DNA of 64,000 bases from Dromiciops gliroides (taxonomy: Eukaryota; Chordata; Mammalia; Microbiotheria; Microbiotheriidae), in NCBI RefSeq assembly GCF_019393635.1, contig NC_057862.1:416437669-416501668 (forward strand), in the 5' to 3' direction. Below the pieces are notes generated by a model. It saw only the letters and a program-made list of their open reading frames with translations, did not search any database and had not been told where the DNA came from. Position 1 is the first letter of the stretch. Each line of letters begins with the position of its first letter. The position numbers were made by a program, and so were the translations under genes. Positions 54,640-64,000 of this stretch are shown here, piece by piece.

Positions 54640-55435
54640 ATTCATTTAAGGACAATCCAAGGACAAAATGAAACTCCAAAAAGAATTTTTCTGAAAAAGA
54701 ATTTTCAGGGTCCCAGGAAAACTTTCCCTTCAGTTAATAAAGTTTCACTAATCACAGTAGGTTTGGACATAGTTGTTACCAACATCGTTAAATTATTCCC
54801 ATAAATTAACTTACAAATAAAACTTAGTAGGCCTTCTAAAATCACACAAGTTTCTAATTAAACATGTGCACAAAATATTTTTACTTAAGCATTTCTTCCT
54901 AAAAGTACTTCTTCTAAAGAAACAGTTTTAAATGGATCCAGCTGAAAGGAATAATCACCAAAACTTCATAAAGTAAACTATTTTTAAAATGACAAATATC
55001 TGTCTCTTATTCAATCCTTAAAGCAAAAATAAATATTTAAAATTGAAATTTATCAAAACTGATTTGGTATAAAATGTCTTCAAGTAACAAATAAATTCCA
55101 AAAACACTATCACACAATAAATTCTTAATTACCACAAATTCTTAAGTACTATCCCCCTCTCATCAAAAGATGTTTGCAATGGGGAGGAGTTTCAGTTTTT
55201 TCTAAGCCAAAAAAAAATTCTCAATTAGATTAGTCATCACAATAACAAAGTTTGTCAGGCCTTGAAAATTTTGCTTAACTTCTTTCCTTTGTCTTAAAAT
55301 ATATCGCTAGAAATCAAGAAGAAATAATCACATGATCATATAAGCATTGGCAGGCAGATAACTATAACGAGTATTAATTTATCTAGTTGTTTGGGATATG
55401 GAATGACCACACCTTTAGAAACTTGCTTGATGATG
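54640..55435. other. AT-rich intergenic DNA
   Basis: No gene or recognised repeat. Confidence 0.45.
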
Positions 55436-55640
55436 GTGGGGCAGTACATAAAGTGCTACACCTGGAGTCTGGAAGATATGAATTCAAATTTTCCCTCAGT
55501 CACTTACTAGCTTTGTGAACCTCTGTTTGTCAGTTTCCTTAACTATAAAATAGAAATAATAATAATAATAGCACCCATTTCACGGATCTTTACCTGGAAC
55601 ATAGTAGTCGCTTAATAAATGTTTATTGGTGGATTGAAAT
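55436..55640 (+). mobile_element. CORE-SINE/MIR-like copy
   Basis: ggggcagtacataaagtgct, gtcacttactagctttgtga, an (AAT)n run and the end cttaataaatgtttattggt fit an old CORE-SINE with an L2-type 3' end. Confidence 0.72.
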
Positions 55641-55739
55641 GAGACGTTTGTGGAAAAAAAAAAGAGCTTAGCACAGTGCCTGGCACATGGTAGACATTAT
55701 AGAAATGCTTATTCTTTCCCCTTCCTATTCCCTTTTCAG

Positions 55740-56850
55740 GTTCTCGCCCCTTACCTGCAGAACCCCCCTACTTACATTTCCGGTGGCATCGCCCTTTCCC
55801 TTTAACACCTCCAGACCCTTCCAGGTACCACCCCCTTGGCAGGCCCCTCCCCCACATGACTCCGTCCCCTCGCGGCCCCGCCCTCCCTGCTGGGGTCCCG
55901 CTGCGCAGGTGTGGGTGTTTGGCGCTAGCTCTGCGGGCTAGGGGCGGTTGGGATCTGGGGGTGGGGGAGACCTGTAGCTGCCGGTTGCCGTGAGGTGGGG
56001 TGGGGGGGCCGTTGGGTGGTGGCGGTTTTTAGAACTGTCCACGTGGAGTGTGGCGCTGGGAGCCCGGGCTGGTGCCAAGACTTTTACTTGTCTGGAGCGC
56101 GGGTGGCCGTGGGTCAAGGCAAGTTTGCTACTTCTCTGGGGATGAGTAGGGGGAGGGCAGGGACTGAGACCCCCGGGGGCTCTGCGGACCCTTGGACTGC
56201 CCCAAGGGCCGCTCATGGAGGTGGGGCAGGGCAGGGAGAGACGGGGGCGGGGCAGTAGAGACCCCGAGAGGCTGGAGGGGGCCGAGGGAGAAAGCTTCTC
56301 CTTCCCTCTCCCCGGGGCCTGGGTGTCTTTGCGGTGCTGGTTTCGGAGTGAGGGCTGAGGTCCCGGGGTTGCAGGTCTGCTGAGCCAGCCTGGGGGGAGG
56401 CAGAAGGAGGTCCGGGTTAGGGGGGGGCGGGAGGCGAGCAGGGCGCTGACCTCGCTGGGCCGGGACTACCGTGAAGGCTCCCAAGGGCAGTGCTGCTGGC
56501 TGAGGTGTATGTAGTCGGTGGGGAGGGGTCTATCTGGAAGGAAGACCGCAGGGGAAGAGAGACCCTCGAGGTTGTGTTTGTGTTAGGCTATCTGGGGCTG
56601 AGTGGTCTGCGTAGCCTGGAAGGGGCCCCTAAAAAGATTGATATGCTAAGCAGCGGGCAAGTTTTGAGGGACGGTGGACCCCTGAGTTGGGGTTATGAGG
56701 GATTTTGGGGACCCTCGACCCTAGAAGGCTACCCAGAGTTCAATGTCCAGCCAAGCGGGGCTTGCTTTTGGGAAGGATCCGCTATGAGTCTCCCGAGGCT
56801 TGGTTTTAGCGACGGAGATGCCTAGTGCCGCAGCTGCATTGTGGTGTTTG
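55740..56850 (+). promoter_or_regulatory. TDRD12: CpG island, likely TDRD12 promoter
   Basis: Sharp GC-rich block with many CpGs between AT-rich flanks, about 1 kb upstream of the TDRD12 start codon on the same strand. No TATA box. Four MYB-type cores (AACNG read on the minus strand, cggtt/ccgtt on the plus) lie at 55945-55950, 55982-55987, 56009-56014 and 56023-56027. A non-coding first exon spliced to 57797 is expected, but its donor is not certain. Many overlapping open frames here are GC-driven and I do not call them. Confidence 0.7.
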
Positions 56851-57810
56851 CAACCTGCATTTGTTTGAAAGTTGGCTAGGATCGAACGTGGTTCAGCTTA
56901 TTAGGAGTGAAGTATAGAGAACCACTCTAACCCATCCCATTCTTCCCATTCCATCCCCCTACCCCCACCCCCTTTTCCCTATGTCTTTGAGCCACTTTCT
57001 ACAATAAGAGGGTTGGACTAGGTAATCTCCCAGGGGGTCTTTTCCAAATTGATAAATGAGAAAACGGATGTAAAACCAAGTTGCAAGGCATAGAACCGTT
57101 AATCATTATGTTTTTAAAATTTGAGTAGCCCACCAAAAAAGGTATACCTGGTAAAAACCAAACTAGCTAAACAGTATTTCTTAAGTAATCTTTGGAGGCA
57201 TTTTTAAAAATCCAGTTTACGGTTTTTTATCCAGTGTATATAATTACATAACATCCATTATAGTATTATATAATGTTTGTAATTTTATCATATACACTGT
57301 TCATTTTAAGAGGCTTCTACATAGCCTGGGTACAAACTAGAGGAGTACTGGGTGCCCAACCCTTTGAATTAATGATGTGCTCTAGGATTACAAAAGCATT
57401 TTTTGGTTCTGTCCATGAAATACTAAAAGAACATCGGCAGGCATCTATTGCATCCACTGGTTCCTCTTTAAAGGATCTTTTGAAGCATTCTCTGAAAACC
57501 AAGAGATGATGGATGCATCAGCATGATTAGGATCTGCACAGGTGGATGGACAGTCCACACTGATGAGACTGGGAGTCTTGGATGGAAATACTTTTTTTCT
57601 ATGAAGGAACAATAAATTTCAAAGCTAATTTTTGGCCAGAGGAGCAGATCCTGGAAGACACAGGCAGAGGAAAGGAGTGTTATCTGAGAATGAAGAGAAC
57701 TATGGAAATAGAATTCCTTCAAGTTGAGGAAGAAAGATTTGGGTTTTAATCCAGACTTAATTTATTTCTAATAGTTGATATATTTTTTTTTGCTAGAGTG
57801 AACTGTGCTG

Positions 57811-57846
57811 ATGAAAAATAATTGTTCAGTAGCTGAAAATGATTGA
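57811..57846 (+). other. Short upstream ORF overlapping the TDRD12 start
   Basis: ATG at 57811 opens an 11-codon frame ([11 protein letters not shown]) that stops at 57846, five bases past the TDRD12 ATG, in another frame. If the 5' leader includes it, it could lower translation of the main frame. Confidence 0.4.
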
Positions 57847-57862
57847 AGTTTTCATACTTAAG
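57839..57862 (+). CDS. TDRD12: TDRD12 coding exon 1 (8 codons)
   Basis: ATG ATT GAA GTT TTC ATA CTT AAG, then gtaact. It corresponds to human MLQLLVLK. The start is chosen by this alignment and by the phase-0 donor. Position -3 is A. Confidence 0.85.
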
Positions 57863-60800
57863 GTAACTATTTTATAAACTGGTTTAAATTTTTCTTAGTT
57901 AAAAATTGTAGTCCTTTTGAAACTACTATTACAAATTGGAGTAAAATTTTAATTTTTAGGTCAACTAATTTAGTTTGCCATTTTAGTCTAGCTAATTCTT
58001 GAATAGAAATTGTGTCTAAAAATGTACTCTTTTAAAGCAGAGGTGTCAAACACACCCACAATCCATGCTAGCCATATCAGGTTAAAATTTAATTGGGAAA
58101 GATTTAACACAAAAAGTACAATAAAGCATAGATGATGCTAATGTGTGGTTTTTCAAAGTCAAATATATGCCCCACATGTAGGGTTTAATGCCCCTACTAC
58201 TGTTTTTGAGTTTAACACCACTCTTTTATAGAACTACAAGCAATTAAGTCAATTTGTACATGACAATGACTGCCACACCACCAGATTTAAAGAGCTTGGT
58301 GTTATTCCTGCTAATAACATAAAAAGGGAAAAGAGGCTGGGAGGTTCTAACAGAGTAGTTATGGCTTTTGAGTCAGCAGACCTAAATTGAAACCTAGCTC
58401 TGCCATTTATACACTCTGTATTATTTTACCTTTTATACACTCTGTATTATTTTTATTTTATTTTATACACTCTGTATTATTTAACCTTTCTTATTCTCAC
58501 TTTTCTCATTTGGAAAATGAGAGTTGGATCAAAAGACCTGAAAGTTCCTTTGTGTTTAATCTATAATCCTGTGATCAATAATATTCAGCTTCTACTGTCT
58601 ACGTCAATATGGCTACTTCAATATAGGCATAGAGGAAAGAGTGCTGGACCTGGGGTCAGGAAGGCCTGACTTCATAATTTGACCTCAGATAAGTATCTGA
58701 GATACCACTTGATGTGTGACCCTTGGCAAGTCACTTAACTTTGTTGCCTCACTTTCCTCACCTGTAAAATGGATGATAATAATAGCCCCACCTCCCAGGG
58801 TGGTTGTGAGGATCAAATAAAATAATGTGCCTGGACACAGTAAGCTCTATATAAATGTTAGCTATTATCGTTATTATTATTATTATTTTTTTGCACGGGG
58901 CAATGGGGGTTAAGTGATTTGCCCAGGGTCACAACAGCTAGTAAGTGTCAAGTGTCTGAGGCCAGATTTGAACTCAGGTACTCCTGAATCCAGGGTCGGT
59001 GCTTATCCACTGCGCCACCTAGCCACCCCTATTATTTTTATTAATATATTTTCATAATGAAGTTTCCAAAGTTAAATAGGTGGGCAGAAGTTACTATTGT
59101 TGTTCACCAGACAGTCTGACTCTCAGCTTAGCTTGTGAACTGGTCCAACCATTCTGGTGAGCAATTTGGAGTTTTAAAAAGTGAATAAAATGCCCATACT
59201 CTAACCTAGAGACCCCACTGTCAGGCATAAACCCCAATAAGGTCAGTATTCCTGGCACTTGGGGAAATGGTGGCAGCAGCTCATTGTTCAGAACAGCATT
59301 TCCTTCTGTAGAAGGTTCATTGCAAGTTCCTAAAGACGGAGCTAGGCTAAGTGAGAGGTTCCTAGACGATGGGGAATTTGCAAGCAATAAGAGGACATTT
59401 GGCTTAACTAGCCTTGAAAGCCCAATGAAGGAATGAGTCTGCTGCTTCTCCCATCATTATGAATGTGTCCTTTCCCACCTACTATGGTATCCTTGGTAAC
59501 AAAGAAATTAAAAAAGAAAAGGGTAAGGGTAAAGAAGAGTAAAGAAGTTCAGTATCTACAGGAGTCTGTTCCTGTATTCTCCCACTTTTGTAAAGAAAAG
59601 GGGGTACCTTCTTTTCCTTTTTGTTTGGGTCCAAGCTTGGTCTTGATAATTACATACACCCAGTTGAGATTTAGTTTTTGTGTGGTTTTCCCAGTGATAT
59701 TGTTGTAGTTGTATATATTGTTTTCCTGGGTTTTTTTTATTTCACTTGGCATCAGTTCATACAAGTTTTTCCATATTTCTCTGAATGCTTCTTATTCATC
59801 ATTTCAAACATTTATACTTCAACATTCATTTTTTAAAATTTGAGTTTCAAATTCTCTCCCTCCCTCCAGCCCCTCTTACTCATTGAGAAGACAAGCACTA
59901 TGAAGTCAGTTTAACAAGTAAAGTTATGCAGAACATATTTCCATTTTAGCATTATTTCTTGGTGGGGGGCAGGGCAATGAGGGTTAAGTGACTTGTCCAA
60001 GGTCATACTGCTAGTAAGTGTCAAGTGTCTGAGGCTGGATTTGAACTCAGGTCCTCCTGAATCCAGGGCTGGTGCTTTATCCACTGAGCCACCTAGCTAC
60101 CCCCAGCATCATTTCTTTCTTTCTTTCTTTTTTTTTGGTGAGACATTTGGGGTTAAGTGACTTGCTCGGGTCACACAGCTAGTAAGTGTCAAGTGTCTGA
60201 GGCCAAATTTGAATTCAGGTCCTCCTGAATCCAGGGCCAGTGCTCTATCTACTTCGACACCTAGCTGCGCCCTCCCCCCCAGCATAATTTCTTACAGAAC
60301 AATAATACTCTGTTGTATTCATGTACCACAATTTGTTTAGTCAGTCTTTCTTTCAAGGGCCCTTGTTTATAATTCCTTGCTACTACAAAAAAAGTTGTCA
60401 GTTTTTCAGTTGTATCCAATTCTTTGGGATTTTCTTGGCAAAGATACTGGAGTAGTTTGCCATTTCCTTCTCCAGATTATTTTATAGATGAGGAAACTAA
60501 GGCAAAGATGGTTAAGTGACTAACATAGGGTCACTGTGTGTCCTAGTAAGTGTCTGAGGCCAGATTTGAACTCAGGAAGATAAGTCTTCCTGATTCCAGG
60601 CCCAGCACTCTATTACTTTGAATTTAAATGAGCACACACTATGATTTAGATTAGGGGAAATTCAGTCCAATCAAATATGAATGTCCAACTACAAATAGTA
60701 TCATACAGGATCTCAATTTTCCCAAGGGCCATTTGCTGCCAGCACCTCTTAAGTATAGGATTCACTCTAAACTATTTTGGGTGTATGCGGGGCTTTTTGG

Positions 60801-62985
60801 TGTGAAGTTTATTCCTAGCAGTGGGATCTATAGGTTAAAGTATATGGACATTTTCTTCACTTTTTTTTTTTTGGTGAGGCAATTGGGGTTAAGTGATTCT
60901 TCACTTTTTAAATGAATTTAGAGCAATCTTTCAAGTCTTAATAGTTTATAATTCTCTTGATAAGTGTTGTCCTTCTCCCTTTACCACTTTCCTATTGAGG
61001 TCTAGTTACCCATTGAGCTTGGCTGTCAGACTTTTTTGTCAGAGATATTTAATACCCTTTTGTCTTCAACAGCAGCTAGTCCCCAGCGTACCCCACACCC
61101 TCCATGAGTTTTCCTTCATAACAAAAGCAATTTAGCAGGACTAAGATACACAGAGGTTATTCCACATGTATAGTCCCTCATTTCACTGACAAGAAAGAAC
61201 TGTTTAATCAGTTGTTCTCCAAGGTGGGTTATCAAACATCAATTGGGTTCAGTTGGTAGTGCTGTTCTCATTTATAGTAGAGATTGTATATGTTGTTCTG
61301 GTCCTTGAGTCTTCATCATGTCCTAGGCTTTCTTAACTGTTTCTCTGAATTCTTCATACTCGATTATTTCATTCGCTCAGTAATGTTCTATTACTTTCAT
61401 ATCTCACTAGATGGACTCTTTTTGATGCTGAAGGATAGAGTTTGAGGTCTGTGGAAACTTGATAAAGAGTTGCCAGCTCTGGCACTTTGCATTGACCTGG
61501 GAGGCAATGCTGCTAGCTGTAGCAGGAAAAAATAAGGAAGAATGGGAAGTTTGGGTAGTGACTCTGCTTTTTGCAAGGACCCTTACTACTTTGCTTCATT
61601 GTTTGGTTTGGAATGGTATGAATTCCTTGAATATTCAAATGTCAATTAAAATGCATTTGAAAGCCAAATAGACATATTTCTTGGGTTGTCCACAGTAATA
61701 CATCCTTCTAGTAGCTCTTGTGTAATTTGGATTCTGTGTGTGGAGATTGTGCTAAATTGTTAACTCATGGCTTGCATTTATTTTGCTGAAACAGGATTCT
61801 GAAAGACTGGGCCTTTGCTAATGTTAAATCTAAGTTGAAAAACAGCTTTGATGGTTTAATACTATGGGTAGGGCTACCTGATTTTGTAGAATTTTTTTTG
61901 TAATCCTGTGTATTTGGAAGTGGTGTTAAGGGTAGATGAGCAACGTATTGAGTTTAGGCAGAGACAATGATTTACACCAGTTGCTGAAGTTGTTTAGATT
62001 ATGATATCCAAATTGTGGTTTAAGTACCTTATCTTCATCAGAGAAAAGCTGTTTCATAATCACACATTTCACTCCAATTTGGGGGGGCTTGTCTTAGTCT
62101 TAAGACAATGTGTCTTAAGTGATCAAATGTGTCTACAATGCATTGTTAGCCATTACCATTACCAAATTCAGTAGAATAATCTGCAGACAAAGGAGGATAT
62201 TCGCCAAAGTCTCTCTAAGTTCTTCTTTGATGACTGAACTCTTATGTCGTCAGTTAGAATTGTCTGTTCAGAGCTTTGGAAAAGGGACATAATGAAATAA
62301 CAGAAATATAAAAAAAAAAACCTCACTTAAGATGTTTATTGCATTTGAGTTTTATGCTCTTGGACTGATGCTTCCAAAGGGAGTGGAGAGAAGGTGCAGT
62401 TCATTAAGAAGTCATTTATATTTGGCTTTATAACATACTCCTATGTATCCTCATATCTTTTCTAGTCTTCCCCTGGCCCTGTCCTTTAATTTGTCCTACT
62501 ATTCAGTTCATAAGCCTTTTTCCTTAAGAAATGATTAAGATTTCTTAAGATCACTTAAGAAATAAATGAGGTCTATTAGATATTATTTTATAATACAAAT
62601 ATATGTATATTATGAGGTCTATTAGAAATAGGTTTGTATTTTGAAGCCTTTTTAAAGAAATACTTATCATGATATTGAGATTGTATCTATTGTGTGGTCC
62701 TTTAAATCACTTATTTTTGTTTCTTTTTAAAATTAGGTTGAAGATCCTGGATGCTTCTGGGTTATTATAAAAGGATGCGATACCTTTTTGGATCATGAAA
62801 TGGAATATCAAAAGTTAAATATTGAAATGAATGCTTTCTATAATAGTGTATATAAAGATGTAGAAAAAGTAAAACCGTTACTCTTAGAAGAAGGACAGGT
62901 AAATAGCCTTATCAGCATAATTTTGAAATATGGGCTAAAATGTTAAAAAATAAAATGGTGATATGGAGGTAGGGAGAGAAGGTAG

Positions 62986-63032
<47 letters not shown>

Positions 63033-64000
63033 CATGTGTACCAGAGTTCAGGTCCTGCCTCACTATTTACTTCTCATACGACCTTGATCAAGGCACTTAA
63101 CCTCACTGACTCTCAGCCTCTTCATCAATAAAATGTGCATCATATTTGTATTGCTGACCTTACAGGGTTGTTTTGAGATTAGATATTTGTAAACTGAAAA
63201 AGCACTATATACTGTGCACTACTGGTCTTTTTGGTACCTAGAAGTTAAGCATAGTCATTGTTGTTGTTTTTTTTAAATTTAAAGTGGTAAGATAATACAT
63301 TTCCTTTACTCTTCTTTTTTTTCAAAAATTTTCCTAAATGAAGGGGCAACAAGATGTAGTGGTGGGAAGAACACTGAACTAGAAGTCAGGAGATCTGACT
63401 TCTATTCTTACTTGTGCCACTCGTGAAGTCGCTGGGTAGCCTTGTCGAATCAGTTTCCTTATCTGCAAAAATAAGGAGTTTGCATTAAATATTCTCCAGT
63501 CTTCCTTTTAGTTCTCTAATTCTTTAACTTTGTGATTTGTGATGTTAACAACCAAGAAACTTTTGTCTGTTTGTTTTGCAGGCTTGTGTGGTTTATTGTC
63601 AGGAACTGAAGTGCTGGTGTAGGGCAGTTATTAAGTCAATCATGTCCTCTGCAGACCATTATTTGGCAGAATGCTTCCTGGTGGATTTTGCCAAATATAT
63701 TCCTGTAAAATCAAAAAAGTATGTAGACCTTGTGAGCCTTTCTTTTTTTAGGGGAAATTTTAAATGTGCAAACTGAAGTACTGGAGTGCAAGGTCTTTGA
63801 AGAAAAGATTAAAGGAACTGGTGTCATATAGCTTTGTGAAGGAAAGACTTGCTGGCTCAATTCTATATTCAGTGAATGGAGGGAAAAATAGGCTATAGGG
63901 ATCAGACAAAGGACACTTATCTCCTTTTACCCATCTTCTCATGGGCAAAAGTAGGGATCTCGTAGCTTGGGAAAAAAAGCAGATACTGGAATTGTGCAGA
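57839..64000 (+). CDS. TDRD12: TDRD12 (tudor domain containing 12), 5' part
   Basis: Coding exons at 57839-57862, 62737-62898 and 63582-63718. The gene continues beyond the window. Residues 1-107 read MIEVFILK, then [20 protein letters not shown] and [20 protein letters not shown], then [20 protein letters not shown] and [20 protein letters not shown]. These align almost residue by residue with the human N-terminus (MLQLLVLK / [14 protein letters not shown] / [19 protein letters not shown]). They cover the first Tudor domain. In mammals TDRD12 (ECAT8) has two Tudor domains around a helicase-like region and acts in germ-cell piRNA biogenesis. Splice phases are 0, 0 and 2. No disabling change is seen. 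Confidence 0.93.
58405..58490 (+). repeat. Three copies of a ttatacactctgtattattt unit
   Basis: The unit occurs at about 58408, 58433 and 58463, separated by short T/A-rich spacers. It lies in a MIR-like segment (58350-58580) in TDRD12 intron 1. Confidence 0.85.
58626..58885 (+). mobile_element. CORE-SINE (THER1/MIR type)
   Basis: agagtgctggacctggggtc, cttggcaagtcacttaactt, cctcacctgtaaaatggatg, cagggtggttgtgaggatca and atataaatgttagctattat, in canonical order. Confidence 0.82.
58890..59031 (-). mobile_element. tRNA-derived marsupial SINE
   Basis: Antisense copy inserted at the 3' end of the CORE-SINE. tattattattattttt on the left and ctattatttttatt on the right surround it. Confidence 0.92.
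59130..59260 (+). mobile_element. Old L1 ORF2 fragment
   Basis: aactggtccaaccattctgg, gagcaatttggagtttt and aaaccccaataaggtcagta follow the L1 ORF2 C-terminal order. Confidence 0.6.
59950..60104 (-). mobile_element. tRNA-derived marsupial SINE
   Basis: Antisense copy between agcattatttctt and agcatcatttctt. Confidence 0.94.
60127..60281 (-). mobile_element. tRNA-derived marsupial SINE
   Basis: Antisense copy between agcatcatttctt and agcataatttctt, so it reused the site next to the previous SINE. Confidence 0.94.
60395..60620 (-). mobile_element. MAR1-type SINE, antisense
   Basis: gtcagtttttcagttgtatc, ttggcaaagatactggagta, gtttgccatttccttctcca and a reversed tRNA-like head near 60545-60610 (gtgtctgaggccagatttga). 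Confidence 0.85.
60869..60895 (-). mobile_element. Extremely short SINE insertion
   Basis: Only a T run plus about 25 bases of the SINE 3' end (ggtgaggcaattggggttaa, gtga), bounded by tcttcacttttt on both sides. It is a 5'-truncated insertion with a clear target-site duplication. Confidence 0.88.
61000..62730. other. TDRD12 intron 1, distal part
   Basis: 61190-61440 may be a very old reversed L1 tail. I recognise no repeat or exon in 61450-62730, one of the longest stretches here without an evident insertion. Confidence 0.5.
62737..62898 (+). CDS. TDRD12: TDRD12 coding exon 2 (residues 9-62)
   Basis: The acceptor is tttttaaaattag and the donor gacag|gtaaat. It is 162 nt, phase 0 to 0. Reads [20 protein letters not shown], then [20 protein letters not shown], then [14 protein letters not shown]. 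Confidence 0.95.
62990..63031. repeat. (GT)n microsatellite
   Basis: About 40 bp of GT in TDRD12 intron 2, roughly 90 bp after the exon. Confidence 0.95.
63040..63540 (+). mobile_element. MIR/CORE-SINE-like fragments
   Basis: 63045-63230 (gttcaggtcctgcctcacta, ttacagggttgttttgagat) and 63345-63530 (aactagaagtcaggagatct, cagtttccttatctgcaaaa) are two old tRNA-related SINE copies. Confidence 0.65.
63582..63718 (+). CDS. TDRD12: TDRD12 coding exon 3 (residues 63-107 and part of 108)
   Basis: The acceptor is gttttgcag and the donor aaaaaa|gtatgt. It is 137 nt and ends in phase 2. Reads [20 protein letters not shown], then [20 protein letters not shown] and PVKSK. This is the core of the first Tudor domain, matching human [19 protein letters not shown]. 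Confidence 0.95.
63725..64000. other. TDRD12 intron 3, start
   Basis: Intron sequence to the window end. No repeat or exon recognised. Confidence 0.5.

Larger units (their letters stand above)
57797..57862 (+). other. TDRD12: TDRD12 exon carrying the start codon
   Basis: A long T run followed by tgctag gives a good acceptor ending at 57796. The donor is cttaag|gtaact at 57862. The 5' UTR part is 42 nt. If transcription starts downstream of the acceptor instead, the exon would be the first one. Confidence 0.6.
59570..61000 (-). mobile_element. Old L1 tail pieces, antisense, with SINE and MAR1 insertions
   Basis: 59740-59830 (atcagttcatacaagttttt, catatttctctgaatgcttc), 60285-60390 (cttacagaacaataatactc, tgtaccacaatttgtttag) and 60720-60865 (ttcctagcagtgggatctat) are in reversed L1 order. 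SINEs at 59950, 60127 and 60869 and a MAR1 at 60395 interrupt it. Confidence 0.65.

Noticed and set aside
55687-56825. Several ORFs of 60-118 codons in the 56-kb CpG island
   Set aside because: They overlap on both strands, are Pro/Gly/Arg-rich and match no family. This is expected in GC-rich DNA.
59094-59387. 97-codon antisense ORF
   Set aside because: It lies opposite an old L1 ORF2 piece and shows no domain.
631-60300. Possible tRNA genes at the SINE heads
   Set aside because: The A- and B-box motifs belong to SINE copies with poly(A)-type tails and target duplications. None has the length and fold of a functional tRNA.

Overview
The window is vertebrate nuclear DNA, almost certainly from a marsupial (metatherian) genome. 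About 45 copies of one tRNA-derived SINE (consensus start GGGGCAGCTAGGTGGCGCAG) occur on both strands. They sit among marsupial-type L1, L2/CR1-like, RTE/BovB-like and MAR1/CORE-SINE copies. The species is not resolvable by eye; opossum-like or dasyurid-like are both possible.

Two genes of a conserved mammalian neighbourhood lie head to tail on the + strand. NUDT19 (29621-46616) is present with three coding exons: a CpG-rich first exon, then introns of about 5.7 and 10.2 kb. Together the exons give 362 residues with the split Nudix box and a C-terminal SHL peroxisomal signal. The 5' end of TDRD12 starts at 57839, about 1 kb downstream of a second CpG island (about 55.74-56.85 kb). Coding exons 1-3 (8, 54 and 45 2/3 codons) are inside the window and the gene continues past position 64000. 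The two genes are not a pathway pair: NUDT19 is a peroxisomal CoA/acyl-CoA diphosphatase and TDRD12 is a germline piRNA-pathway protein. Their adjacency matches the NUDT19-TDRD12 order on human chromosome 19q13.

Layout. 0-29 kb is gene-free and repeat-packed: nested L1 and ORF1-only (HAL1-like) fragments at 0-8.6 kb, an antisense ERV-like 3' fragment at 8.6-10.3 kb, a solo LTR at 14.1-14.7 kb, long L2 copies in both orientations at 16.5-24.2 kb, an RTE copy at 24.2-26.7 kb, and an old L1 tail with local repeats at 26.8-28.6 kb. 29.3-30.3 kb is the NUDT19 CpG island and first exon. 30.3-46.4 kb is NUDT19 introns, holding an L1 tail nested in an L2, a stack of three SINEs, and an L2 carrying a solo LTR. 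46.4-55.7 kb is the NUDT19 3' UTR and intergenic repeats, with a third solo LTR at 53 kb. 55.7-64 kb is the TDRD12 promoter region and 5' exons.

I saw no novel multi-gene system. The more interesting signals are the MYB-type motif cluster in the TDRD12 CpG island, its tiny first coding exon with an overlapping upstream ORF, repeated SINE insertion at one target site, and several well-bounded nested insertions.
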